A stretch of 64,000 bases of DNA, taken from positions 97,508 to 161,507 of the forward strand of contig NZ_LMUM01000034.1 in the NCBI RefSeq assembly GCF_009765985.1, read 5' to 3'. The DNA comes from Acidobacterium sp. S8. Its GTDB lineage: Bacteria > Acidobacteriota > Terriglobia > Terriglobales > Acidobacteriaceae. Position numbers and translations under genes: made by a program. This document shows positions 55,807 to 64,000 of the stretch, piece after piece. The notes below the pieces were generated by a model. The model worked only from the letters and a program-made list of their open reading frames with translations. It was not told the origin of the DNA and did not search any database. How positions within the stretch are numbered: position 1 is the stretch's first letter; each line of letters starts with the position of its first letter.

Positions 55807-55959
55807 CTCACCCTCCTCAAAAAAGTTAAGCCTAAAAGTAGAGATGCCGCACACAGGCTAATCGACGCCAGCGAATTGGACTGATGCATGTGGTGAACAC
55901 CGGGATAACCGCCCGAGACCATGCCGCATCTCCCTACTTGATTCGAGGGAGATGAAAAC

Positions 55960-56136
55960 ATGAGCGATCGGGAAGAGCAATTCAAGCAGCTAAAAGCCAA
56001 CGTTGAAAAGGCGCTCGAGGAACTGACGCAAGTTTCCTCAACGCACGATCCTGAAAGCTCCGAAGTGAATGAGGCCAAGGAACGCCGTGCCCAGGCCGAA
56101 AAAGCACTGGTCGACTTCAGGGCTCAGGAGCCGTGA
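55960..56136 (+). CDS. Small helical hypothetical protein (58 aa)
   Basis: Absent from the supplied ORF track; MSDREEQFKQLKANVEKALEELTQVSSTHDPESSEVNEAKERRAQAEKALVDFRAQEP*, preceded by gaggga. Confidence 0.6.
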   Translation: MSDREEQFKQLKANVEKALEELTQVSSTHDPESSEVNEAKERRAQAEKALVDFRAQEP

Positions 56137-56165
56137 ACGGAATCATACACATCGCCGGTCAGGGT

Positions 56166-59063
56166 TCAGGGATGTTGATCAATTTCAAAGTTCAGAACTG
56201 CCACATTTCCGGTTACAGCGGTGACGCCCAATCGCGTGGGCTGACCGTTGCCGCTGAGCGGAAACAAGGTCACCAGGCCGTCTGAGCCGGATGTTGCCTG
56301 GACCGACTGCGAAGCAAGCTGTGGGGCCGCCGGGCATCTTCCCTGTGGGGGACAGTCTGAAGTCCATTGCCACAGAGTTTCATAGAAGGTCACAACGCCT
56401 CCCGCCATGGGATGGCCGACCGCATCCGTGACCCGTAAAACCACCGGGGCTGGAGTCGCGCTCGCAGCCAGGGTCTGCCCTGCGCCGCTGACAGCGACGA
56501 GTGCCGCCACCTCCGCATGGACGCTGTAGACCTGATACGTGGCGCACACAGTGTTGCCGGGTAGACACGCATACAGAGGTGTATCCGCGCCCTCTGCCAA
56601 CGGCCCGATGTTCAGGCTCGTTGTTGCGATTCCGTTCTGATCTGTGAGACTCGTTGCTGACGCCGGCGCGGCTGCGCTGGGAGCGGTCCAGACGACGCTT
56701 TGGCCGGGAACTGGAACGCCGTTGCTTAATACCTCGACCTGGGGGGACCAGGATGCGGTGGCTCCAATGGCAATATAGAGTGCCGGCGTAAGGGGCGCGA
56801 TGGAAGGCGGCGCACTGCCGCTGAATTCGGTGATGACACTGGCGCCGTCACTCAATGACGCCGTGACCTGGGCAAGAGCGGTTGAAGTCGCGGAGATATT
56901 CATGGTCGCGATGCCGTCACCGCCCGACATCACACTGCAGGTTGGCTGGCCGCAGCCGAGAACGGCGGTTCCTTCGCTTACGGTGAAGGTCACGCTCACG
57001 CCTGCGGCTGGGGTCTGAACATCCGGAGCGAGCGCTTTGACTGTGAACGGGGTGGGAACGCCGCTTGGAATCGTTCCGAAGGGTGCCGTGACGATACTGA
57101 GCGCATCGCCGCCCATCGCGTCATAGCTGAGACCGTCCTGAATTGCGGTGACGGCGAGCGTGGCGGGATCGCTGACTGTCAACAGGACTACTCCATTGGC
57201 CCCATTTGCGGGAGGCGCAATCGCCGTAATTTCAGTGGGCGTGACGCTGGTGACGGCCGCGGCAACTCCGTGAACGGTGACTATGGAATTTGCGCGAAAA
57301 CCTACGCCGCGGATGGTAATAGGGCCGCCGCTGAGTGCAAGGCGCGTCGGCGTGACGCTGTCAGCGTACAGCAGGCGGCCGCGGTAGAGATAGTCGGGGC
57401 GTCCATCACCCCGGCTGTCAGCGACCCCAAGGCGCAGCGATCCCTGGGCCACTGTCGCAATGGAGAGAGTCGTCAGGCCGGTCTGGTCGCCGTTGAAGGG
57501 CTGCACCGTGGCGCTCACCGGCGATGTGCCTGCTGCGTCGCTTCCATTCCAGGCGCCGAGGACGAGCCGCGCCTTGTCCTGTGCAGGCTGGCCATTGGGA
57601 TCGAGAGCCTGCACCTCAACGGTGAGCTCGCGATTCGGGCGCACTGGCCAATCGAACCAGCCTGTGTGTCCGTAGCTGGTGATTCTGCCGGTCCACTCGC
57701 CCGCTGCCGGAATGCGCGCCGGGGCGGTTTCCGTGCCGTCGTTGCCGGTGAACGATTCGTCGGCGGAATCCTGAATCACCACGTCCTCAGTGGTGGTAGT
57801 TCCCGCAGTCAGGCCGTGCAGTGTGATCGTCGGCATCGTGCCTGAGGGGCTGACCTGCCCCTGTGTGTAGGGGCCTACCGAATACCCGGCGGAGTAGAGC
57901 GGATTGATCGCTTCAAAACTGAGCTGGTAGTCCGAGATGGTCATGCCGACCGGCAATGGAACTCCGCTCAAATCGAACTGGCCTTCGAGAGTCTGATCAT
58001 CGCTACCGTATTTGTTGAAGGGATTTCCCTGACTGTCATTCGCTCCGTTTACCGGGTCAGGAGCCGCGCCCTGAAAGAATGCGCCGCTCACAGCAGTGAC
58101 GGTGTAGCGGATATCGGGCGTGCTGGTTCCGGGTTTGAGCGGACTAAGCACGACATTGACACCCTGCATGCCTTGACCGGTGCTGAAGTGGATTGTTCCC
58201 TTCACTGAGATGGTGGCGGCTGCCGTGACCTTCTTGCCGGGAAAGCTGCTCTGGTTGGCTGCGGTGACGGTATAGAGCCGGCTGATCGAAGCGATATCGT
58301 CATAGCGCAGAGTCAGGCCGCTGGTGGTGCAGGGAATTCCGGTGATGCTGCAGACGTATTCGACCGGATGCATAAGGGGCCATCCTGCGATACCATCTGC
58401 GGTGATCTGATCGCCCGCGAACATCGATTCGTTCGCCTGCGACCAGTCGAGCCCGAGAATTCTGCCGAAACCACGCACAATTTGATACTGCATGATGTCG
58501 AGCTGGCCGTTGTTCTGCGCGCAGAGGCCATTGAGCAGCATGAGGGCGTGGGCGATGGTGCCGTCGGTTCCAACATTGTCGACGATCGTCATGACACCGT
58601 TGTCGCGGCAGTCGCCGGGATCGCTGGCGCCCTGTCCAAAGAATGCATTGATCACCGATCCGTCGGCATCGTAGACGATTGCCACCGGTTTGGAGGTAGC
58701 CGTCGATTGAATATCGGTGGGCATGGTGATGCCGCTTGCAGTCGCAATGACGTTGGAACCGGTCACGTCTTCGTTGAGATTGCCGCCGTTGGTGATCGAG
58801 ACGCCTGCTGTTGGCACGCTGTTCCAGACGGCAGCTGATTGCGCGATGAAGCTGGTCATGTAGGTGTGATACCCGAGAGAGGAAAGGGCGTTCTGGTCGA
58901 GGTAATACGAGATGGCTCCGTTCTTCCAGTGAACCGGCTGGCCTTTCGCCGAAGAATTGAAGTAACTGGAGCCGGCAACCCACCGCGGTCCGCCTGCAAA
59001 GGCGAGATGTGCGAGAGAGAAAACCAGAAGCCAGATCGAGAACCTGTAACCGCTGCGAAGCAT
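56166..59063 (-). CDS. Large secreted protein: matrixin-like N-terminal region, IPT/TIG and Ig-like domains
   Basis: Signal peptide; GTIAHALMLLNG...MQYQIVRGFGRILGLDWSQAN; PITIRGVGFRANSIVTVHGVAAAVTSVTPTEITAIAPP (IPT); repeated Ig-like VSVTFTVSEGTAVLG. Confidence 0.75.
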   Translation of the reverse strand: MLRSGYRFSIWLLVFSLAHLAFAGGPRWVAGSSYFNSSAKGQPVHWKNGAISYYLDQNALSSLGYHTYMTSFIAQSAAVWNSVPTAGVSITNGGNLNEDVTGSNVIATASGITMPTDIQSTATSKPVAIVYDADGSVINAFFGQGASDPGDCRDNGVMTIVDNVGTDGTIAHALMLLNGLCAQNNGQLDIMQYQIVRGFGRILGLDWSQANESMFAGDQITADGIAGWPLMHPVEYVCSITGIPCTTSGLTLRYDDIASISRLYTVTAANQSSFPGKKVTAAATISVKGTIHFSTGQGMQGVNVVLSPLKPGTSTPDIRYTVTAVSGAFFQGAAPDPVNGANDSQGNPFNKYGSDDQTLEGQFDLSGVPLPVGMTISDYQLSFEAINPLYSAGYSVGPYTQGQVSPSGTMPTITLHGLTAGTTTTEDVVIQDSADESFTGNDGTETAPARIPAAGEWTGRITSYGHTGWFDWPVRPNRELTVEVQALDPNGQPAQDKARLVLGAWNGSDAAGTSPVSATVQPFNGDQTGLTTLSIATVAQGSLRLGVADSRGDGRPDYLYRGRLLYADSVTPTRLALSGGPITIRGVGFRANSIVTVHGVAAAVTSVTPTEITAIAPPANGANGVVLLTVSDPATLAVTAIQDGLSYDAMGGDALSIVTAPFGTIPSGVPTPFTVKALAPDVQTPAAGVSVTFTVSEGTAVLGCGQPTCSVMSGGDGIATMNISATSTALAQVTASLSDGASVITEFSGSAPPSIAPLTPALYIAIGATASWSPQVEVLSNGVPVPGQSVVWTAPSAAAPASATSLTDQNGIATTSLNIGPLAEGADTPLYACLPGNTVCATYQVYSVHAEVAALVAVSGAGQTLAASATPAPVVLRVTDAVGHPMAGGVVTFYETLWQWTSDCPPQGRCPAAPQLASQSVQATSGSDGLVTLFPLSGNGQPTRLGVTAVTGNVAVLNFEIDQHP

Positions 59064-59207
59064 GGCTCTATTCGGCCATGAAGCAGGAAAACTTTAGCCG
59101 TAAAAGAGGTGTCACCGGCACGGTGGTTTCAGTCTGGAACGGCTCGTATAAGGCGGTTTCAAGACGGGAATTGCCCCGAAAAAATTGGATTGACAGGCTT
59201 TCCGCGG

Positions 59208-59408
59208 TCAGATTTCGGGGAAGAAATCAAAGAAAGCGTCGATACTCTGGCGCAGCTGCGCCTCGATCTGTTCCCGCGATCCCTCAAGGATGTGCATCGT
59301 CACTCGTGCTGAGTTGCCGTTTTTCAGTTGAATGGGAGCGTCGCTCACCTGCTCGATTTCATCCGCGGGCAGGAGCCGTAATCCATAGACTAAAGTCAGG
59401 TTTGCCAT
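59208..59408 (-). CDS. Small conserved hypothetical protein (66 aa)
   Basis: MANLTLVYGLRLLPADEIEQVSDAPIQLKNGNSARVTMHILEGSREQIEAQLRQSIDAFFDFFPEI. Confidence 0.55.
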   Translation of the reverse strand: MANLTLVYGLRLLPADEIEQVSDAPIQLKNGNSARVTMHILEGSREQIEAQLRQSIDAFFDFFPEI

Positions 59409-59496
59409 AGGGGTATATTAGCGCCGCGCATCTTTTCCGGGCACCGGGCATCTACCATCTACCGGTCAAACGGTACAATCAAATTCGACCGTTCAT

Positions 59497-60432
59497 ATGT
59501 CAGACACGATACGCGACACCGTTATTATTGGCTCCGGCTGCGCCGGACTCACCGCCGCCATTTATACCGCCCGCGCCAACCTGAAGCCGCTTGTGCTTGA
59601 GGGCCACGAGCCGGGAGGACAGCTTTCGATTACGACTCTGGTGGAGAATTTCCCCGGCTGGCCAGAGGGCATCCAAGGGCCGCAGCTCATTGAGAACATG
59701 AAGCTGCAGGCGACGCGCTTCGGCGCAGAGTTCCGCATGGGGCACCTGGCCTCGGCTGATCTGTCGAAGCGCCCGTTTGCGCTGAAGATCGGCAGCGAGA
59801 CGATCCATACCCGAACACTGATCATTGCCAGCGGTGCATCGGCGCGTTGGCTGGGCCTGCCGTCGGAACAGGCGTTGATTGGGCACGGGGTCAGCTCCTG
59901 CGCAACCTGCGATGGATTTTTCTTTTCCGGCAGGGAGATTGCCGTAGTTGGCGGCGGCGACTCGGCGATGGAAGAAGCTCTCTTCCTGACGCGATTCGCA
60001 GAGAAGGTGACGCTGCTGCACCGTCGTGAGCAGTTCCGCGCTTCGCGCATCATGCTCGACCGCGCGATTGCCCACCCGAAGATCCAGTTCCGTGCAAACA
60101 CCATTATCGAAGAAGTACTGGGCGTCGAGCAGAAGGAAGTATCCGGCCTTCGCATCCGCGATATTGTGACCAATGAAGAGTCGACCCTTCCTATCAGCGG
60201 ACTCTTTCTCGGTATCGGCCATATTCCCAACGCGAAGATGTTCGAAGGCCAGATCGATCTCGACGAGGACGGCTATATCAAGACGCATGATTCGGTCTTC
60301 ACCAGGGTCGCCGGCGTCTATGCCTGTGGCGATGTGCAGGATCGCCGTTATCGCCAGGCGATTACCGCTGCCGGCTCAGGCTGCATGGCTGCGCTGGAAG
60401 TTGAGAAGTATCTCGAAGAGCACGGCCGTTAA
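59497..60432 (+). CDS. trxB: Thioredoxin-disulfide reductase
   Basis: [40 protein letters not shown] (CxxC); [29 protein letters not shown]. Confidence 0.97.
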   Translation: MSDTIRDTVIIGSGCAGLTAAIYTARANLKPLVLEGHEPGGQLSITTLVENFPGWPEGIQGPQLIENMKLQATRFGAEFRMGHLASADLSKRPFALKIGSETIHTRTLIIASGASARWLGLPSEQALIGHGVSSCATCDGFFFSGREIAVVGGGDSAMEEALFLTRFAEKVTLLHRREQFRASRIMLDRAIAHPKIQFRANTIIEEVLGVEQKEVSGLRIRDIVTNEESTLPISGLFLGIGHIPNAKMFEGQIDLDEDGYIKTHDSVFTRVAGVYACGDVQDRRYRQAITAAGSGCMAALEVEKYLEEHGR

Positions 60433-61049
60433 GTGCGGGATTTGTATACCACTGGATTGAGCGCCGGATCGTTGTACATTTTGAGCTGGCGGTAGAGCTT
60501 GAACCGGCGTTCTCCAGCGAGTACCTGCTGCCAGAGGCGATCCAGACAACCAACAAGATCGCTGCGCTGCATGGTGAGGATTTCCAGGCGCTCACGATTG
60601 CGTTCGGCATGACCCGCCGGAGCACCGGGCCGTTCGATTTCTTCTGCCGTGTGAAAAAGCTTCAGCGCGAGGATCGAGAGCCGGTCGATTATAAGACCAG
60701 GGCTTTCCGAGTGCAGCTCGGCTTCCGGATTCGGCAGGTTCGCGGTCCGCAGATTCTCCAACAATAAAATGTCGCAGCGCTCGGCAAGATCATTGCGGCG
60801 CTGATTGATGCGATCGATGGCGCGCTTCACTTCAGCCAATTCGTGATCGGTGGCCTGCGGTGCGCGAGCCCTGTCTTCGGTGTGCCAGAGCTCGAAATTC
60901 GCAAGATGCTGGGCGAAGACGGTTGCTAGGAAGTCGCTTGAGGGCGAGAGTGGGACGTCGGGCGCTTCCGCGTGCCACAGTGCGGTAAGAGTGTCATGCT
61001 GCCGGGCAATTTCTTCGGCTGAAAAGATCATGGAGTCAGGTTGAGGCAT
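60429..61049 (-). CDS. DUF4254 domain-containing protein
   Basis: [43 protein letters not shown]...[16 protein letters not shown] pattern. Confidence 0.75.
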   Translation of the reverse strand: MPQPDSMIFSAEEIARQHDTLTALWHAEAPDVPLSPSSDFLATVFAQHLANFELWHTEDRARAPQATDHELAEVKRAIDRINQRRNDLAERCDILLLENLRTANLPNPEAELHSESPGLIIDRLSILALKLFHTAEEIERPGAPAGHAERNRERLEILTMQRSDLVGCLDRLWQQVLAGERRFKLYRQLKMYNDPALNPVVYKSRT

Positions 61050-61135
61050 AGTTGCAACGAGGCGGCCTCGCTGTTGTCGCAGAGGTGCGCCAGCCCTTAT
61101 GGTAGAGCCAGTCCATAACAGATGCGAGGCTACTG

Positions 61136-61516
61136 ATGAAATTTGCTCGAATCGTATTCTGGCTTGCTGGCGCGTGGGGCTTTCTGGTTCTCACGCCAAT
61201 GTATTTTCTCTATGACACAGTGGGCAGGCAGACGCCTCCACCCTTGACCCATCCCGGCTTCTATTACGGGTTCGTTGGGGTGGGACTGGCTTGGCAGCTA
61301 GCCTTTTTCTTTATCGGTTCGGATCCGGTTCGGTATTGCCCGATGATGATTCCGGCAATGGCGGAAAAGTTTCTTTATGGCGCAACGCTGGTCGTGCTTT
61401 ACTTGCAGGGACGCATCGGACCGAAGGAAATGTTCGGAATGGCAGATATTATCCTGGGTCTCTTCTTTGTGATGGCATTCTGGCGGACACGCGCGCTACC
61501 GCGAAATTCCGCCTGA
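61136..61516 (+). CDS. Hypothetical four-TM membrane protein
   Basis: Compact hydrophobic ORF (126 aa). Confidence 0.6.
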   Translation: MKFARIVFWLAGAWGFLVLTPMYFLYDTVGRQTPPPLTHPGFYYGFVGVGLAWQLAFFFIGSDPVRYCPMMIPAMAEKFLYGATLVVLYLQGRIGPKEMFGMADIILGLFFVMAFWRTRALPRNSA

Positions 61517-61538
61517 CAGGCGAGATGGAATTTCGACG

Positions 61539-62732
61539 ATGAACGAGCGAATTCTCTGTATTTCGACATACGAAAAAGGGCAGGCGTTTATGCGCCGGTG
61601 TGCGGCAATGGGTTGCCGCGTGGCGCTGTTAACAGTCGAAAAGCTGAAAGACGCCGATTGGCCGCGTGACATCTTGGAAGAGCTCGTGACCATGCCGGCC
61701 AATCTTTCCTTAGAACAGATCATCCACACTGTGACCTACGTCGCTCGCGGCTGGAAGATCGACCGCCTTGTGGCGCTGGATGAGTTTGACATGGAAACGG
61801 TGGCCGCTCTGCGCGAGCATATGCGCATCCCCGGCATGGGCCGCACGACCACGGCATATTTTCGAGACAAACTGGCCATGCGGTTTGAGGCGCAAAGGGC
61901 CGGGGTGCTGGTGCCGGAGTTTTCCCCGGTGCTCAACTACGACGATTTGCGTGTCTACATGGACAACGTGCCCGGGCCATGGGTTTTGAAGCCACGCGCC
62001 GAAGCGTCAGCAATCGGCATCAGGAAAATTCACGAACCGGAACAACTGTGGCGCACGCTCGATGAACTGGGCGACCGGCAAAGTTACTATCTTCTGGAAC
62101 GGTTTGTCCCCGGCGATATTTATCATGTCGACGCGATTACCAGTGAGCGGCGAGTGATGTTCGCCGAGGTCAGCCGCTACGGCAAGCCTCCGATGCAGGT
62201 AATGCACGAGGGTGGGGTATTTACGACACGGGTCGTGGACCGCGCAGGCGACGACGCGCGGCAACTTATTGCCCTGAACGCGCGGCTGATTCCCGCACTG
62301 GGTATGGTACGGGGAGTGACGCATGCCGAGTACATTCGCGGGAGAGACGGCAGATATTATTTTCTCGAGGTGGCAGCGCGTGTCGGCGGGGCCTTTATCG
62401 CCGACGTGGTGGAATTCGCTACCGGCGTGAACCTCTGGGAGGAGTGGGCGCGCATTGAAGTGTGCTCAGTGCGTGGAGAGGCGTATAAGCCGCCGGTCCA
62501 GTTGCGGGATTATGCGGGGAGCGTGCTGTGCCTGGCCCGTTCCGCCGATCCGGATGTCTCCGCCTTCGATGCGCCGGAGATTGTCTACCGCATGAAGAAA
62601 CATCACCACGCAGGCCTCATTGTGAGGTCAGAAGACCCCGAGCGCGTGAAGACGCTGCTGGACGACTATGGAATGCGCTTCGCCGAGATGTACCTCGCGG
62701 TGCAGCCTGTTCCCGACAAGCCGACCGCCTGA
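61539..62732 (+). CDS. ATP-grasp domain-containing ligase-like protein
   Basis: FRDKLAMRFEAQRAGVLVPEF...PWVLKPRAEASAIGIRKI...YYLLERFVPGDIYHVDAI...THAEYIRGRDGRYYFLEVAARVGGAFIADVV. Confidence 0.88.
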   Translation: MNERILCISTYEKGQAFMRRCAAMGCRVALLTVEKLKDADWPRDILEELVTMPANLSLEQIIHTVTYVARGWKIDRLVALDEFDMETVAALREHMRIPGMGRTTTAYFRDKLAMRFEAQRAGVLVPEFSPVLNYDDLRVYMDNVPGPWVLKPRAEASAIGIRKIHEPEQLWRTLDELGDRQSYYLLERFVPGDIYHVDAITSERRVMFAEVSRYGKPPMQVMHEGGVFTTRVVDRAGDDARQLIALNARLIPALGMVRGVTHAEYIRGRDGRYYFLEVAARVGGAFIADVVEFATGVNLWEEWARIEVCSVRGEAYKPPVQLRDYAGSVLCLARSADPDVSAFDAPEIVYRMKKHHHAGLIVRSEDPERVKTLLDDYGMRFAEMYLAVQPVPDKPTA

Positions 62733-62770
62733 CCTCGGATCCGGAACAACGCAAGTTTCCTCCCCTATGT

Positions 62771-62830
62771 AGAAAACTATATAATGCCGCTCTCGCTCGT
62801 GTTCAGAGATCGCCGGGCGGATAGTTTTCT
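62771..62830. repeat. Inverted repeat flanking a TATAAT-like element
   Basis: agaaaactat (62771-62780) ... atagttttct (62821-62830), exact 10-bp arms. Confidence 0.6.
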
Positions 62831-62843
62831 GCGTGAGGTGAAC

Positions 62844-64000
62844 ATGAGGCTTATCGGAAGCAAAGTGTCCAATCGCTTTTGGATTGTTGTTTGTGTTCTC
62901 GCATCTGCTGGGCGAGCACAGATGGCTACTTCGCAATATGACAATGCGCGGACCGGGGCTTATCTCAATGAAACCCGGTTAACGCCGCAAAACGTCAATC
63001 CAAAGCAGTTTGGAAGGCTTTTTACTCTGAAAGTAGACGGGGACGTATACGCGCAGCCGCTCTTCCTGGCCGGCGTGCAGATCCCGGGCAAAGGGCGGCA
63101 TGATGTCGTATTCATTGCGACGGAGCATGACAGTGTCTACGCATTCGATGCCTACGGAAATCCCTCCACGCCGCTGTGGCAGGTCAGCTTCCTCAAAGAC
63201 GGCGCCTCTACGATTTCGGCACGCGAAGTGGAATGCCCATTTATTGTGCCGGAAGTGGGGATCACACCCACTCCTGTCATGGATGCGAAATCAGGCACGC
63301 TCTATGTGCTTGCCCGCACCGAGCAGACACATTATCTTACCCGCGATTTTCACCAGAAACTTCACGCTCTGGCAGTAACAACCGGAGTAGAAAAATTTGG
63401 AGGCCCAACGGAAATACACGCTACGGTGCATGGCCAGGGAAACGGCAGTTCGGGCGGCAATGTGGCTTTCGAGCCATTGCGAGAGAATCCTCGGGCGGCC
63501 TTATTGCTTGCAAATGGCACGGTTTATCTCTCCTGGGCGTCTTCCTGTGATGTCGGCCCTTATCACGGCTGGCTCATGGCATACGATGCCCATACCCTGC
63601 AACAGAAGGCCGTATGGAATGCCTCACCGGATGCGGATGACAGCGGCATATGGGCGAGCGATACAGGACCTGCGGCAGATAAAGATGGCAATGTTTATGT
63701 CGCCACCGGCAACGGACTTTTCGACGCAGCCGGAGGGGCCTACGATTATGGAGATACATTCTTAAAACTGAGTGGGCAGACTCTGAAGCCCGTGGATTAC
63801 TTTGCTCCTTATAACGTGAAAGAACTCGATGCGAATGATGGTGATCTCGGCTCTGGCGGGCCGATGCTCCTGCCGGACCAGCCCGGACCGCATCCGCACC
63901 TCGCCGTTGTTGGCGGCAAAGATCCGCTCATTTACGTGCTCGACCGCGATCATCTCGGCCACTATCGCGCGGCAGGCAATACCCAGGCAGTGCAGACGAT
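62844..64000 (+). CDS. Secreted PQQ-like beta-propeller protein, truncated by window end
   Basis: Open frame to the end of the window (not in the ORF track): MRLIGSKVSNRFWIVVCVLASAGRAQMATSQYDNARTGAYLNETRLTPQNVNPKQFGRLFTLKVDGDVYAQPLFLAGVQIPGKGRHDVVFIATEHDSVYAFDA. Confidence 0.8.
   Translation, partial: MRLIGSKVSNRFWIVVCVLASAGRAQMATSQYDNARTGAYLNETRLTPQNVNPKQFGRLFTLKVDGDVYAQPLFLAGVQIPGKGRHDVVFIATEHDSVYAFDAYGNPSTPLWQVSFLKDGASTISAREVECPFIVPEVGITPTPVMDAKSGTLYVLARTEQTHYLTRDFHQKLHALAVTTGVEKFGGPTEIHATVHGQGNGSSGGNVAFEPLRENPRAALLLANGTVYLSWASSCDVGPYHGWLMAYDAHTLQQKAVWNASPDADDSGIWASDTGPAADKDGNVYVATGNGLFDAAGGAYDYGDTFLKLSGQTLKPVDYFAPYNVKELDANDGDLGSGGPMLLPDQPGPHPHLAVVGGKDPLIYVLDRDHLGHYRAAGNTQAVQT

Noticed and set aside
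1-64000. CRISPR arrays, toxin-antitoxin pairs, restriction systems, IS elements
   Set aside because: Looked for regular repeats, transposase motifs, methyltransferase motifs and small overlapping TA pairs; none could be supported.

Overview
Chromosomal window with no rRNA, tRNA, CRISPR array or transposase that I could recognise. Gene content points to an Acidobacteriota (Terriglobia-type) genome: two ADOP-type ABC permeases, a GH3 beta-glucosidase, many secreted proteins, and dispersed intergenic repeats. That assignment is an inference; no search was run. Recognisable housekeeping genes: rpiA, rpmB, rplU-rpmA, tex, phoU, rlmN, trxB, erpA/iscA-like, lolA, yvcK/cofD-like, an NDH-2-type dehydrogenase, hppD, phhA, pncA. 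The main multigene locus is a tight seven-gene minus-strand T4P/T2SS-like operon (GspF, GspE/PilB, PilM, PilN, PilO, PilP/GspC-like, pseudopilin; 32744-39328), with a separate canonical pilin at 47711-48235. I found no clearly new defence or mobile system. The items most worth checking are: a signal peptide plus export-type domain fused in frame to a YvcK-type protein; a PilZ + LuxR pair whose receiver carries Asp->Glu and Lys->Arg substitutions; a matrixin-like protein whose zinc motif has lost its histidines; an ArsR-AHSA1 fusion whose promoter/operator layout suggests a leaderless start at an internal ATG; a beta-helix gene broken by one extra base; an atypical pseudopilin with a disordered Ser/Gly/Thr region; and composite intergenic repeats clustered at 39-51 kb, one of which supplies the lolA start codon. 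All domain calls come from reading the translated sequences. Coordinates of short motifs were counted by eye and may be off by 1-2 nt.
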